A DNA stretch of 64,000 bases from Merluccius polli (GCA_030340625.1 JAOPHQ010002876.1:65001-129000); one strand, 5' to 3'. Counted from the stretch's first letter, positions 13,021-26,030 are shown. Made by a program: numbers and translations. Notes: generated from the sequence alone by a model not told the origin.

Positions 13021-15986
13021 CTACTTTGACTTCTTCTTCTGCTGCTCCTGGAAGAAGTCGTTGCAGGCGACAGTGAGTGCCGCGACCAGCACCACAAACT
13101 CGTTGAAGTCCACCTCGTTGTCCTTGTTGGAGTCCAGGTCGCTCATGATCTTCTCCACCAACATTGGGTCCTTCTGGGACTGCAGTCACCGCAAAAAAAA
13201 AAGAAACGTATCGTTGTTATTCGAAGAAAAACCGACAAAATTCCTGGATCGATCATTAACAATCGTATCATCATCAACAATGAAACACGGGCATCCTTCT
13301 GGGGCTGCAGTGAAACATCAACAAGAAGGTACCATCATTTAAACAAGAACTGATCTCATGAAATCTTAGGATTTAATCGTTGAAAAAAACTGGGACCTGG
13401 GACTGTAGTTAAAACAAAAGAGAAAGTGAACAAACGCAAATTCATGGATCAAATGATAATGATGATCATAAAAACGTTGAGCATTACCGATGACTCATCT
13501 CGTATGCTAATCAATTTGATCTGTAATGGTTGAATTTGATTGTGAATAAGCTTAAAAAAAAAGAGGAATCGGTTTGTATTCATTCCTACCGAAACTCAAA
13601 ATCAAAAGGTTGTTTTGCATGAGAGAGTCTAATACAATATTTCCAAGGATCACTAACTGCACAATTGAGATAATTTATGATTTATTTATGATTCACTTCA
13701 ATTCAACTTTATTGTCAGTAACGCAGTGTGCAGGCAAATATGTAAACAAAACAAGCTGAGATTAGGGGTAACTGCAAAAGATTTATCCTGGAAAGATACA
13801 GTTGGTCTGACGACAAGCTTCTTGCTCACACATAATACAACACCGTGTAACAGAGACAACACACAACAGACAAAGATAATGTCAAAAATGTTGTCCATTG
13901 AGGCTGAGTAACATCCAAGATGGCACCGACTTGCCCCTGACTTAATCGCTTCTGAAGCTTAATATCGTCTCCTGCTCGGCCCTCAAGGCACTACTCCAGT
14001 GATTCTGCAGTCTGCCATGTCCAGTAGAGACCACAATGCCCAAATAACGGACAGCTGATCACACACACACTAGCCCTTTAATGCACTCCTCCTCCTCCTC
14101 CTCCTCACCACCACCACCATCACAGCGGGATTGAGAAACAAGACACGATTCTCTACACCTTCCCGCCCCCAGGGGTGGCTGGGATATTTCTGTTAGGTTA
14201 CTCAGCGATGGTTGCCAAGTTATCCATTTAAAACAAAGTTAAAATAGGAGACAAAGAGAGACATTTTTAAAGCCTTATCTTTGACGCAGGTGAATGGGGC
14301 AAATGTATAGTCCGCGACAAAATGTGTTTTTTGAGGAAGCTCATACCCCATCCAATTACAGATGTACATTACAACAAATGGATGTACATCCATTCATGTC
14401 CGTATATAGCTATGACCTAAAATTAATCATTGCAACTACTCACGAGTTAAGGCTTTAAAAGTGTCACGCCGCATTTCACTCTTAACATTGAATTACAGAA
14501 ATAAAATAATCTTGTTTATAATCTCATGTAGGGCTGCAACAATTAGTTGATTAAGCGATTAGTCGATCGACAGAAAATGAATCAAATGTTTATAATGGAT
14601 TAATGGTTTAGGTCATTTATCAAGTACAAATACCAAACATCTGCTGCTTGATGCTTCAGAAATTAAAATGTTTGGTTCGTGGATCGTTATAAAATGAACA
14701 CTTTATTTTTTCTTGGCTGCTTGTCAGATAAAGCAAGCAACTTTAAGACATTACTTTGGAATTGTGATGGCATTCGCTATTATTTATGACAGTTATTAGA
14801 CTAAACGATTATTCGATGAATCAAAAAAATGAACATAATTGTCAGTTGCGGCCCTAATCTGATGACATGCGAACGTATCCGCTGAACAAACAGCATCTTT
14901 TCTTTGTATCTCTCACTATAATTAATTTGGAAGCGATGGAAAGAACGACTTCATATATTAGAAGGCGGCGACGGTGTCTCTCCTCAGGGACCGTGGAAGT
15001 GCTTCTTCTAAGAGGTGACTAGCGCCCCATTGGGGACGCCATGACATCACAAGGATGTCTATATTTGGCGGGCGATACGGGCGACTGAAGATGAAGACGT
15101 AGCGCGAGCACCTGGGGCTGACGTGTCCGCATGAGGGAGGGAGGGAGTAGAGGTGGGGGACAAATAAAAAAAAACAATACAATAACGGGGGGGGACTCTC
15201 GGTGGCCTCGGGTTGTTTGAAGTTCAATCATTTTAAGGTGTGCCTGCGTACACCTGTGCCCACCGACCATCATTAGAGTAGGAGTCATAAGGTGCCAGGG
15301 ATCTAGATTGCGACATTGTAGTCTTTTATCTCTCTCCCTCTGTCTCCCTCTCTCTCCCGCGCTGTGTTTTATAAAGGGTAATGTGGGTGAGTTCAACAGC
15401 AGGGCAATAGAGAACGAGAGCAGTTTCTGATTCCATAAATGCTAAGCTCAATCATCCTCAACTTTAACTTAAATATCATAGGTCATGCTATATCCACCAC
15501 ATGAGAAAAATAACAGAATTTAAGGGAAAATTCACCTCTCGGTCCACACTGTTATATTAAAATAGATAAAGTATTATAGATTTTTTAATATTATTGTAGT
15601 CAAGTATTTTTATAAATGATGATTATTATGAAATGCTTTCATGTGTGCCCACATTATGGTTGGTAAAGTTTTGTCATTAAACTCCAACTTGAGTATCCAA
15701 CTCTGGAGGCCGTTACCGGAAGTCTCTTTCAACTGCTCCGTTCCAAGTCCATGCACCCTACACAAAGCTCATAGTAAACGCATGGCGCAAAAACCTGTAA
15801 AAGTTAAATATGGTATGGCTAAAAAAACGATATTATTTGCGTTACCATGAGGAAGTCGGTGAGCTCGCTGTTGAGGAGCTGTTTGAGCTCTCCCTTGTTG
15901 AGCTTGTACTTGTCCCCGTCGTTGCCGGAGTAGTTGTAGAAGACCTTGATCAACGCGTCCATAGCGCCCTCCAGCTGGCTCGGCAT
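13021..15986 (-). CDS. s100z: S100-Z calcium-binding protein, two coding exons
   Basis: EF-hand calcium sensor of the S100 family, a small dimeric cytosolic protein. Coding exons are 15986-15846 (47 codons, starting MPSQLEGAMDALIKVF) and 13179-13021 (52 codons plus TAG), joined in phase 0, for 99 aa as in human S100Z. The N-terminal S100-type loop lies around SGNDGDKYKLNKGE. The canonical second loop is D63-S-N-K-D-N-E-V-D-F-N-E74. The C-terminus LTVACNDFF...KKKSK is typical of S100Z. The intron of about 2.7 kb holds a hAT-like MITE (14,529). The acceptor of the upstream intron is at 16014-16015, just beyond a (TA)n tract. Its place between crhbp and f2rl1 matches human order. Confidence 0.95.
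14529..14856. mobile_element. hAT-like MITE (TAGGGCTGCAAC family), copy 1
   Basis: 328 bp with ends TAGGGCTGCAACAATTAG and GTCAGTTGCGGCCCTA and an AT-rich interior with TCGATTA-type motifs. It is flanked by ATCTCATG (14521-14528) and ATCTGATG (14857-14864), an 8-bp duplication with one mismatch, as expected for an older hAT insertion. It lies in the s100z coding intron. Confidence 0.75.
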
Positions 15987-16026
15987 CTTGGTCAGAGGAT
16001 GGAGAAGAGTGATCTGGGGGGAAAAA

Positions 16027-16029
<3 letters not shown>

Positions 16030-16084
<55 letters not shown>
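16030..16084. repeat. (TA)n microsatellite at the s100z intron acceptor
   Basis: About 54 bp of TA. On the gene strand it ends 8 bp before the short T/C tract and AG (16014-16015) that precede the first coding exon of s100z. The repeat therefore occupies the usual branch-point zone. Confidence 0.9.
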
Positions 16085-16088
<4 letters not shown>

Positions 16089-16467
16089 CAGTACAGCAGA
16101 TATAGCAGTACACCACATCGTTTACACTGTTAACTATTATCCTTCACTAACGAGTGAAGGATGTATATTGTGTATTGTGTATTGACGATCATCAGCAAAA
16201 GAACCATTGGTTTTCTGGTCAAATGTTATATAGTTGCCATACTATAATTGATTCTATAATATGTAATTGTTTAATAAGCGTATTAGTTAGGTCAATAAGG
16301 GATATCTCAAAGTATCAGGAAGTCAAATGACATTTTACATTGTTCATGGTCTTTCCTTCACGTTCATCCCTCATGGTATAACAGCATATGTAATAACATA
16401 AAAATACTAAATTAATATGTGACATCAATGAATGCTTACGCTAAAGGTAAGAAACAAACGTTACAAT

Positions 16468-16835
16468 TAGGGCTGCAACGATAAGTCGATTAATCGATTG
16501 ATCGAATTACATTTTTATTAAGGTAATTTATTAAGTACAAATACCAAATATTTGCTGCTTGATGCTTCAGAAATTCAAATATTTGCTTCATTGATCATTA
16601 TAAAATAAATACTTATAAAAATAAATAGTTATAATATAATAATATATATAATATATAATAAATAGTTTTTCTTGGCTGCTTGACGGCTAAAGCAAGCAAA
16701 TTTAAGACATCACTTTGGACTCTAACTTGTGATGGCATTTGCTATTATTTATGGCATTTTCTAAACTAAATGATTAATCGAGAAAATTATCGTCAGATTA
16801 ATCAACTATGAAAATAATCGTTAGTTACAGCCCTA
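16468..16835. mobile_element. hAT-like MITE (TAGGGCTGCAAC family), copy 2
   Basis: Same family and orientation as the 14,529 copy, about 370 bp, ends TAGGGCTGCAACGATAAG and TTAGTTACAGCCCTA. The flanks GTTACAAT and ATTCCAAT agree at 6 of 8 positions, a decayed target duplication. It lies in the s100z 5' UTR intron. Confidence 0.7.
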
Positions 16836-16911
16836 ATTCCAATGAACTAAACAACAGCAACATAATCCCTACTAGTATCCCCTCACAGCGTAGAGACAGA
16901 GCGGTACTTAC

Positions 16912-17030
16912 CCCTGGGTAGAGTCGGATGGAGATGTGACGAGAGGCAACGCGGGAGTGCTTGTTTATGAGGAAGCCGAGAGGGTAGCTGCACGGCAACA
17001 GCCCCTCTATCTTAAGGATAATTAAGTCCG
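16912..17030 (-). other. s100z: Probable s100z 5' UTR exon
   Basis: On the minus strand a strong donor, CAGGG|GTAAGTACC, ends an exon at 16912. It faces the acceptor at 16014-16015, so it would splice to the exon carrying the start codon. S100 genes usually have a non-coding first exon. The upstream limit is a guess. Confidence 0.5.
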
Positions 17031-17306
17031 CATGGGAACGGGGTCCATGGTAACTGTTCTTTTTTTCCTTGCCACCTTTTTAATCAATGCTACCCGGGTG
17101 AAAAACAAAACAGGCACCCGAGTAGGTGGCGGCGATTCCCGCGAGAGTTCATCAGCCTCAGCATACGTCTGAATAACCGCAGTCAGAGAGGCAAAAAAAC
17201 AGAAGTAAGGAAGGAAAGTATGGAAAAGTCTCTAGCACTGGCTGTAAGCCCTCTGGAGACTCCAGTATACCTGGATGGATATATTGAATGGGTTAGGTTG
17301 GATGTG

Positions 17307-17627
17307 TAGGGCTGGGCAATACTTCAATATTATAATGTATCGTCTCTGAATGGTATTGTATCGTCATGGAATGAAGATATCATCGATTATCGTATTATCT
17401 ATACCCAGTTTTATAGTGTAAATTAATTACGATGAGAAGATATGTCCTTAAAATGATCAAATATTAGGTTTGAACCGTTAGTGAGAAAGGAAAACTACAT
17501 TTCCATGTAGTGACCCTCTGTGAGACTGTTTAGAATGGTGTTTTAAATTCAGCATATCGTGTTATTTATCGATATCGTGCAAGATTCTCCATAACTATCG
17601 GGATAATACATTTTTCGCCCAGCCCTA
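17307..17627. mobile_element. hAT-like MITE (TAGGGCTGGGC family)
   Basis: 321 bp with ends TAGGGCTGGGCAATA and TTTTTCGCCCAGCCCTA and an interior rich in TATCGATATCG-like motifs. The flanks (TGGATGTG, TGTAAATG) agree at only 5 of 8 positions, so it is probably old. Confidence 0.65.
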
Positions 17628-20600
17628 TGTAAATGCATTGAACAGATTGTGAATAGCGAAGTGGTTGAAACATTTTAGATGAAATGATGAGAGTTTCTAA
17701 AGCAAAGATGTGTGCACACATAAAGCAGATGCAGGGAAAACGTGATATGTTTCTTCTATAATTGTGTTGTTTTGTCTAGTTCTGCTGTCTGTGTTTGTTT
17801 TGAATCGTTGCATAGGGCATACACAGCCTCTGTCCTCTACAGTCACTTTCTCAATCTATTGACCATTTTTAGATACAACGACCTGTGTGTAGAACATGAA
17901 CTGACATTTTTTCGGCAACTGAAATGAACAATACACGTTGTGACATGACTTAAGCTCAGCCCATTTCGGTGACCCCGGGTTGCACTTCCAACGCATCAAC
18001 GAAAATCCTTTCCTCCGCAACGCTGACGTCACCCCCCCTGAAAACCACGACGACGTCTCTAGTGTCGCAACCATGGAAGGAAAACGCCGATAAATGAAGC
18101 ACTCCCCCCCCCCACAGACACCACCTGGGGGATGCTGGTTATCAGGTGTGCCAGAAGAAAGGTTTCCTTCACTCACTCATCTCGCTCGCAACACACACAC
18201 ACACACACACACAGATCATTTTCCATTTATTAGCTGACGAAAGAGTTTCAGCACAAACCAGTCCAGCAGATGGTGGTGGACTTGATCGTTTTATGTGACA
18301 CCCTCTGTAGCCCTTACACCAAAATAAATAAGGAAAAATAATAATTTCTGAACATAAACACAACCCTCCCCAACACACACACACACACACACACACACTT
18401 TTACAGTGGAAACTATAGTCCATTAGCACTATCCTATTGATGATGTAATGGACTATCTATATATATATTGCATAATCTTTGTATTGGTTTATAATGGACC
18501 CCTTTTTCTTAATAGGTTAATTCATGGGTTAATGAGTGCTATAAACAGTTATAATCAATATCCTCATGCATTGTTTTACGGTTTGACTCACTTCTATGTA
18601 TTTCGGCTCTTTGTATTTCTATCCTTTTCATTCACATTTTGTTTAATCCGATGTGACCTAATGGAGAACGCCATATGCTTATTACATTTTGAATCCTCCT
18701 TGGCAGCAGCCTGACATCACCTCACTACTCCCGTGCAGTCAGCTTTAAAACCCACTTTATTTTGTTTATTCTGCAGGACAGCCAACATGGAGACACAGAG
18801 GAATAGTATAGCCTACTATTTTCCCTTCCAGCCTCCTGTATGCTCGGCCTGGTGCTGACAGTCCTACTGTCCTTGATGGAGAAGCATTTCTCCACTGCAA
18901 AGGTTGTCTAAAAGGTTGTGGTCATGTGGGCTGTAATTACAACAAGCCACACAGTGAACAGGCCCCTAGCGACGGCACAGCATATTGCTGGCATCTCATT
19001 TCATGACTTTTAACTTGTGCAAACAGCGATAGCCTGTGTAAGCGCCAACCACAGCAACACTATCCTTGTTTGCATGGAGGTTGAGAGGTTACAATCGGGT
19101 TTACTTTACTGTGTTGTGTGCATGTAAAGTTTAAACGCACTGTAGCAGTGCACTGACTGTAGCAGACAGACCCCCATGTTGGCTGGTTCTGCAGGTGCCA
19201 GAGCACAGCACGCCTGACAACACATGATTAAGTCAATGAAGTACCAGACAACAATAAAAAAAAAAACACAGCATTCAAATGTGGGTTTTTCTGCACCTTC
19301 ATCATCTCAATCTCATCTTCATTGAGTTGTTCTCAAGCAAGGCTATCAACTCCCATTAATCTTGTCACTTTTAATTTGAGACACCACACTGTCATAGTGA
19401 AATGTGTGTAATGGTGAATGTGTGTACTTTTGTATAATTGTGAATGTGTTGTTATTAGTCTCTGCCTCCCATCACATGCATAACACTGGCTGCTGTGCTA
19501 ACTGATCCCGGACCATAATTCATTGTTACAGTACAGACCTAAAGTCTGACCAAACGGAAAGCAATAACAAACTAACCAATAAAACCTAACATTGAAACAT
19601 GAGAAGATTGTACCTGCATGCAAGAAGACATGTGTTAACCAGAACACAACTGCAACTAAATTGTTTTAACCTCTGAACCCTAAACCTAATGGTCTGAGAC
19701 TGCCACCTACTGTCATGCACATGTAACAGTAGCCTAGATGTGCACATTATCATTACACACACCCCACCATGAACTCTTTCAAATCCTATTTGCACGACAT
19801 ATTACAAAATACCAACCCAACCTGTAATATCTGACCCAATAACCTAATGCATAGGTCTCCTACCCTGTGTGTGGTGATGCTGAGCAGGGGGTCACACACT
19901 CACACTAGTGGTTGGCCCCTGCATGTGTAGTCTACCCTGTGTGTGGTGATGATGTGCAGGGATCCCTTCTTATACATGCACCGATATTTTTGCAGCTGAA
20001 GGCATGTTGTTATTTCTGCCACAGCAAGAGCGCCACCAGCGGAGAGTGTGAGTGTCTGTCATGTTATACTCCTCTACACAGGGCAAGCCTGCACCTGTAG
20101 TAAATGAAAGTACAGCAAACACAAGATTTCACTCCACACTGGTGTAACATGTTCTAAATACAATATATAAGGTATAGGGGATGTGGGATTGTTCAGCATG
20201 TAGGTCAACTACAGATATATCTCGATCACTTTTAATTTGAAAATATATATTGTTAGGCTATAAGTAAATCTTACACATTGTCATTTAAGTTTCCTAATTT
20301 CAGCACAGATTAAATAGTAAGAAAAATATTTGTTATTTTAAATACTCTGATAGCCTGTAAACAAGACTAAATAACCACTTCCTTGGCAAGCCCTGAATGC
20401 TTAACATAAAAAGACCTAAAATAAGTGAGGCCCATTATTGCTGGAAGTCGGGCCAGCAGCGAGGTGTGTCCAACACACACACAGGGTGTGCTGTTTCTAT
20501 ATCACAACCAATGAACATTATCATTTTCACTATCAGGGTTTTACAAAAGTCTTTATTTACATGAACAACATGGGACCGGGCCCACCACCCTATACCCAAT

Positions 20601-21100
20601 GCCAAAAATAGGCCTACTGCCCATCACTATCGGCTTGCACAGGGAAGTGAAAACCCAATGGAGACATTAGACTCAGGGTTGGTGCATAAAGCTTTACTTG
20701 GTGAAACCACACAGCCAAAAACAACCCTAACACTAACAAGGAACCAACTAATAAGGAACCGCCAAACTAGGGCAGAAACTAGGGAACTGAAATACAGGGA
20801 ACACAGGTAAACAGAATGACATCAACACAGGTGACAAACCTTACAGGAAAAAAAAAATGGTAGTGAGTGGGGTTGGGGCAGAATCGTTACAGCCCATCAT
20901 TTGATTTATCTTAATATAGAAGCAAAGTCAACAAATACAAGCTTGCACATGGAGGTCAAATGCTAATTGTGGAGTGTGTGTGGAGTGTGTGTGGTTGGTT
21001 CACAGCCTCACCTCGAGTCACTCAATAGACTCGAGTTGAGGCTGGGTGGGGCTGCGAAACTGTGGTGAGCAATTGCGGCACCGTGGATGAATCAGCCATC
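17628..21100. other. Intergenic, mostly unannotated
   Basis: Holds short CA tracts (18,191-18,212 and 18,372-18,398) and a C-rich stretch near 18,105. A strong hairpin at 21,003-21,044 has arms CAGCCTCACCTCGAGTC and GACTCGAGTTGAGGCTG with one mismatch. A near-duplicate motif, CTACCCTGTGTGTGGTGATG, occurs at about 19,860 and 19,930. No gene, RNA gene or named mobile element was recognised. Confidence 0.5.
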
Positions 21101-21137
<37 letters not shown>

Positions 21138-21180
21138 ACACATATGAGAGAGCGAGAGAGAGAGAGAGAGAGAGAGAGAC
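21101..21180. repeat. (CA)n and (GA)n microsatellites
   Basis: CA repeat followed by GA repeat, about 140 bp before the 5' LTR of the gypsy element. Confidence 0.95.
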
Positions 21181-21323
21181 TGTCACCCTCGAATGGGAAA
21201 TCCTGTTCTGTTCCTACATGTCTTCATTCTTAAGTTAAATTCTAAGGTAAGGAAAGGAAACCGACAACACCACCCTGGGAATTTCACACAGGGAATCAAT
21301 TTGGAGAAATACAAAGCACACAG

Positions 21324-21524
21324 TGTAGAACATTTGTATTGTTATCTTATGTTATTCTCCAAATGTTCAGATCGGTTCATCACCTGAAAAGACACACTGC
21401 GCATGCGCGTAGTCTGAAGAAAATACTGAATGACGGGCCTGACCCAAGTTGCATGTAATGCGTTACGTTCACAAGTAAAAGCCACAAAACGGATCCTGTG
21501 TCATGTGTCACACGTCTTTCAACA
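21324..21524 (+). repeat. 5' LTR of the gypsy element
   Basis: 201 bp, TG...CA ends. It differs from the 3' LTR at two sites (GACC/GCCC near 21,450 and CACG/CACA near 21,513). Confidence 0.95.
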
Positions 21525-21542
21525 TGGTGTCAGAAGTTGAGG
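21525..21542 (+). other. Primer-binding site, probably tRNA-Leu
   Basis: TGGTGTCAGAAGT directly follows the LTR. It is complementary over 13 nt to the 3' end of a tRNA-Leu (…ACTTCTGACA plus CCA); the next bases diverge. Confidence 0.6.
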
Positions 21543-21682
21543 ATTGTTTGAGGATTAGTCGTGAATGAAAGACCTGTCTACAACGTGGTAAGACGAAGTT
21601 TTCTCAAGTGCTTTGAGGACATAACAAACGGCCAGCTAGCTCTGTACAGCTATCGCGGCAAAAGGCTAATCTACTAACGACC

Positions 21683-22729
21683 ATGGCTGAAGGATTCCGT
21701 AGACCAGAACCGCTGGTATTTGATGGAAACGTCGCTGAAAAGTGGCGTGTGTTCAAGCAAGAATATGATATATTCATTGCAGCAGCTCACTCTGATAAGG
21801 AAGCTCGAACCCAAGCTTTCATACTCTTAAATTTAGCCGGCTCGGAAGCTATTGAAAGGGAACGTGCTTTTGTTTATGCACCCGCTGTTCACGCGGGGGA
21901 GGGAGAGAACAGACGTATAGTGACCAGAGCAGAATCGAGAGAAGATCCTGAATGTCTGAAACGGAAATTCCGCCAACTCTGCAACCCTCAGACAAATATA
22001 ACAATGGAAAGACACAAGTTTAATACAAGAAACCAACGACCGGATGAAACAATTGAGGCTTACGTGAGTGACCTGAAAAACAAAGCAAAGGGCTGCAGAT
22101 TCGGTGAACTTAAAGACGAGCTTATCAGAGACAAATTGGTGTGTGGCATAATTAGCGACGGCATGAGAAAACAACTCCTGCGTGACGAGTTAACTCTAAC
22201 CAAAGCCATGGACATGTGTCAAATATATGAACAGACAGAGCAACATACAAAGACCCTTGCAGCCCCAAAACAAACACTAGAGAAAGTGGACAGTTTACAA
22301 CACAGAGTAGGGAAAAGACAGCCACAGACACCAAAGCCAAAATCAGAGCAGTATGCATTTCAATCACGTTCAGAACAGCGTCCCACACGTTCAATAATGA
22401 ATTGCAATAATTGTGGAAATAACCATGAGGCGAGAAGAGAGAAATGCCCAGCTTATGGTCAACAATGTCACACGTGCAAAAAGTGGAACCATTTCCAGAA
22501 ATGCTGTAGATCACCACAAACGCAATTCTACAAAAGGAGATCTGTGAATCAGATTCAAACTGTGCAGGCCTCTAGCAGCGATGATGAACCGTTCCTTGTG
22601 GATGGAGTTAGTGTTACAAGTGAAACTGTAGATGCTGTTGATTCCCATTTGCTACAAAGGAATGACATCTTCTCCACTGTGCACATTAATGGGAAAACCT
22701 GTAGAACTCAAAGTCGATACAGGCGCTAA
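21683..22729 (+). CDS. Gag of the gypsy element
   Basis: Structural Gag with an intact frame of 348 codons, starting MAEGFRRPEPLVFDG. The capsid-like region (about residues 10-200) is of the retrotransposon Gag type, with a YVSDLKNKAKGCRFGELKDE segment. A Cys/His cluster follows (CNNCGNNHE... and CHTCKKWNHFQKCC). The last 10 or so codons are out of the protease frame, because the conserved protease active-site motif lies in the +1 frame from 22,697. Either there was a one-base change in the A-run at 22694-22697, or gag and pol are separated by a programmed +1 shift. I favour mutation, since the frame returns to that of gag at 23,490. Confidence 0.85.
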   Translation: MAEGFRRPEPLVFDGNVAEKWRVFKQEYDIFIAAAHSDKEARTQAFILLNLAGSEAIERERAFVYAPAVHAGEGENRRIVTRAESREDPECLKRKFRQLCNPQTNITMERHKFNTRNQRPDETIEAYVSDLKNKAKGCRFGELKDELIRDKLVCGIISDGMRKQLLRDELTLTKAMDMCQIYEQTEQHTKTLAAPKQTLEKVDSLQHRVGKRQPQTPKPKSEQYAFQSRSEQRPTRSIMNCNNCGNNHEARREKCPAYGQQCHTCKKWNHFQKCCRSPQTQFYKRRSVNQIQTVQASSSDDEPFLVDGVSVTSETVDAVDSHLLQRNDIFSTVHINGKTCRTQSRYRR

Positions 22730-23490
22730 ATGTAATGTCATGTCAGAGGATCTTTTCACACAAGTGAGACAACATGAAAGACTCCAGTCATCAAAAGGTA
22801 CCAAACTGGTAGCTTATGGAGGTGAAGAAATCCACACAGCTGGGTCAGCTCTACTTTCGTGTCACTCTGCAGGCAGAGCATACACCCTACAATTCTACAT
22901 AGTGAAACGAAACGTACAAGCTCTGCTTGGTCTACCAGACTGTCTCCGCTTGGACTTAATCAGCTTGAACAAAGAAGTTCATCACGTAGACATCAGCAAA
23001 GAGACACATTTCTCACACCAGATGTTTACAGAGTATGCAGACCTCTTTAAAGACGAGCTAGGTAAGCTTCCTGTCACCTATTCCATGAAGCTAGACCCTG
23101 AGGTCCTGCCAGCTGTAAAACCTGCACGCAAAATACCAGTGCCAATGCAAGACAAAGTCAAAGCGGAATTGACCCGGATGGTGGACTTAGGCGTAATCAC
23201 TCCTGTCGCAGACCCCACTGAATGGGTTTCTTCTATGGTCGCAACTCATAAGAAAAATTCCGATGACATCAGACTGTGCATTGACACAAGGGATCTAAAT
23301 AAAGCCCTGAAACGTCCGCATCATCCCATGCGTACCGTAGAGGAAGTAGCTGCACAAATGGCAAACTCCACAGTCTTCTCTGTCCTCGACGCGAAAAGTT
23401 CATTCTGGCAGATATCACTTGATCGCAAGTCATCCATGCTGACGACTTTCAGCTCTCCTTTTGGCAGGTTTCGCTTTCTAAGAATGCCAT
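22697..23490 (+). pseudogene. Pol part 1: protease and N-terminal reverse transcriptase, frame-shifted
   Basis: Carries the aspartic protease motif VDTGAK and then the RT N-terminal half (the D-L-N-K and VLDAKSSFWQI region). It is one base out of phase with both gag and the rest of pol. It runs off frame where the highly conserved RT segment after RFLRMP should contain Phe-Gly. Comparison with the family motif implies loss of about 7 bp at 23487-23492. The frame reads on to a meaningless stop at 23,561. Confidence 0.85.
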
Positions 23491-23491
23491 C

Positions 23492-25771
23492 AACTCAGCT
23501 AGCGAGGTGTTCCAGCGCGCAATGGAGCAGATCTTTGCTGGGTACCCCTGCGCTGTCATAGTGGATGACATAATCATAGGCGGGAAAGACGAAGAAGAGC
23601 ATGAACATAACCTCAGAAAAGTGCTTGATCGTGCAAGGGCAGTGAACCTTAAGTTCAACCCCACAAAATGCAAATTTCGACTAAAAGAAGTCAGTTACGT
23701 CGGACATGTGTTCACAAGTGAAGGATTAAAGCCAGACCCTGCAAAGACAAAAGCGATCAGTGAGATGCCGATACCTGAAAACGTCACAGCCCTTCAGCGT
23801 TTCTTGGGGATGATTAACTATCTAGGAAAGTTCATTCCTAATTTCAGTGAGATCTCAGCCCCTCTGCGTGAGCTAACATGCAAAGACATTCAGTGGTGCT
23901 GGTTGACAAAACATCAGGAGGCGTTTGACGCTTTGAAACGGTGCCTGTCCAGTCCACCCACTCTGCGCTACTACAACCTCCAGAAATCAGTCACGCTAAC
24001 CTGTGACGCCTCACAGTATGGCCTCGGGGCAGCATGCCTTCAAGAAGGTGCTCCAATCGCCTTCTCATCCCGAACATTGACACAGACTGAGATGCACTAT
24101 GCGCAAATCGAAAAGGAACTTTTAGCAGTTGTTTTTGCATGCTCGAAATTTAATGATTACATCTATGGAAAGCAGATTGAGATTGAGACTGATCATCAGC
24201 CTTTAGTCACTATACTCAACAAGCCCATACACTCAGCTCCAGCCAGGTTGCAACGCATGATGCTGAGGCTACAAAAGTATGACTTCAAGATTGTCTACAA
24301 GAAAGGCTCACAGATGTACATCGCTGATACCCTGTCGCGTGCCCCTAGGAAAACAACAGAGCAACACAGTGACGACTCTGGTGACTATGAGATCATGTCA
24401 GTCCAACACATCTCATCCTCCAGACTGACTGAATTGAAGGAACACACTGCTTCAGATCCAGCTCTGCAGAAACTGAGCGGAGTCATATCAAAGGGTTGGC
24501 CTCTCAAACAAACTCAGCTACCCCCAGAGATCCGCCAGTACTTCCCCTACAGAGATGAACTGGCTGTTGAAGATGGTGTAATCATGAAGGGCCCAAAGAC
24601 AGTAATTCCCAAGTCATTGCAAAAGGACTACATCACCATTCTCCACAGAGGGCACCCGGGCACAGAATCCACTAAACGCAGAGCACGTGGAATCGTGTTC
24701 TGGCCCACACTCAGTGAGGACATCGAGAGAGACGGAAATGCTTGTCCCGTATGCAACAGTACAAAATCGCACCAACAAAAGGAACCACTCAAGCTACACC
24801 AAGTCCCTGACCTACCATGGTCAACAGTCGCAACCGACATATTTGAGTGGAATGGCAAACACTATTTAGTTTTAGTTGACTCCTACTCAGGTTGGTTTGA
24901 GATTGACCTACTTCGTGACCTAACTGCCAACACTGTGATCACAAAACTAAAAAGGCACTTCTCTGTCTATGGCAGCCCGCACAAACTCATGTCAGACAAT
25001 GGCACTCAGTTCACCAGCCAGCGCTTCACAGACTTTGCCCTAGCCTGGGACTTCTCTCATATAACGAGCAGCCCGGAATACCCACAGGCCAATGGGCTGG
25101 CTGAGCGTGCCGTTCGTAGTGCAAAGCAACTAATGGAAAGATCGAAGAGAGATGGAACAGACATTTTTCTCAACCTGCTCAATCTTCGCAATGTGCCACG
25201 TGACCACCCACTTGGCTCCCCAGCCGAAAGGCTGATGTCCAGGCAGACACGAACGACTCTACCTGTGAGTAAGAGACTGTTAGTCCCAAAATCCAAGGAC
25301 AACACAGTTGTCACGGCAGAACTCATTCGTAAACGCCTATCACAAAAGCAATGCTATGACAAGTCCAGCAGACCCCTTCGTCCCTTACATCACGGCGAGA
25401 TAGTAAGGATGCAAACTCCTCATGGGCATGATCGCTTAGGAACCATCAAGGCAATCTGCAAGGAACCCAGGTCATACATCGTCCAATCGGAAGGTGGCGA
25501 GTACAGACGGAACCGCAGGCATATCCTCCCAGTCCCTGAACCTCCACCACAACAAAGAGACCCCCATGACTCCACTCCTGCAGTTCAGTCGCCTACGTCA
25601 CACCCTGACCAGCGTACATACACACCAGTACAAAACACAGATGAAAAAACACTCAACCACACACAAACCATGAACCAAGACCCAGTCCAATCCTCCCATG
25701 GGACAGCAAACGATATCTACATTACACGCTCTGGGAGGGCTTTCAAGCCAAATCCTAAGTATGTGCAGTAA
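23492..25771 (+). pseudogene. Pol part 2: RT C-terminus, RNase H and integrase
   Basis: A long open frame in the gag phase. It holds the RT catalytic VDD (in CAVIVDDIIIGG), RNase H (LTCDASQYGLGAACLQEGA, TQTEMHYAQIEKELLAV, ETDHQPL), and the integrase HHCC finger (H-x3-H ... CPVC). The integrase core has D (24836), D (24995) and E (25103), the last two spaced as D-35-E. The C-terminus is basic and Pro-rich and ends 259 bp before the 3' LTR. This half is intact; only its join to part 1 is broken. Confidence 0.9.
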
Positions 25772-26013
25772 GCACTATAGGTTTAAGAGACTGTGTTTGA
25801 AAGAGAAAAAAAAGTTACAACACTGACTTGTGATTTTGATTTTGATTTGATTTTGTAACATGTGACATGCCAACAGTATTATTGACCTTCCCTGTGATTA
25901 AGTTAGAGTTTGGAATTAATTCAGGTCTGTGAAAATGGCATTGTAATCATTTGTTAACCTTTGTTAATACACATGTATTAGAACAGGTTTGTTTATTGTT
26001 TACCACAAGCCAT

Positions 26014-26030
26014 AAGCTAAGGAAATGAGA
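26014..26030 (+). other. Polypurine tract of the gypsy element
   Basis: Purine-rich AAGGAAATGAGA immediately before the 3' LTR, the expected plus-strand primer site. Confidence 0.6.

Noticed and set aside
22690..22700. Programmed +1 frameshift between gag and pol of the gypsy element
   Set aside because: Not excluded, but no convincing shift signal was seen and the later part of pol returns to the gag frame, which fits two indels better.
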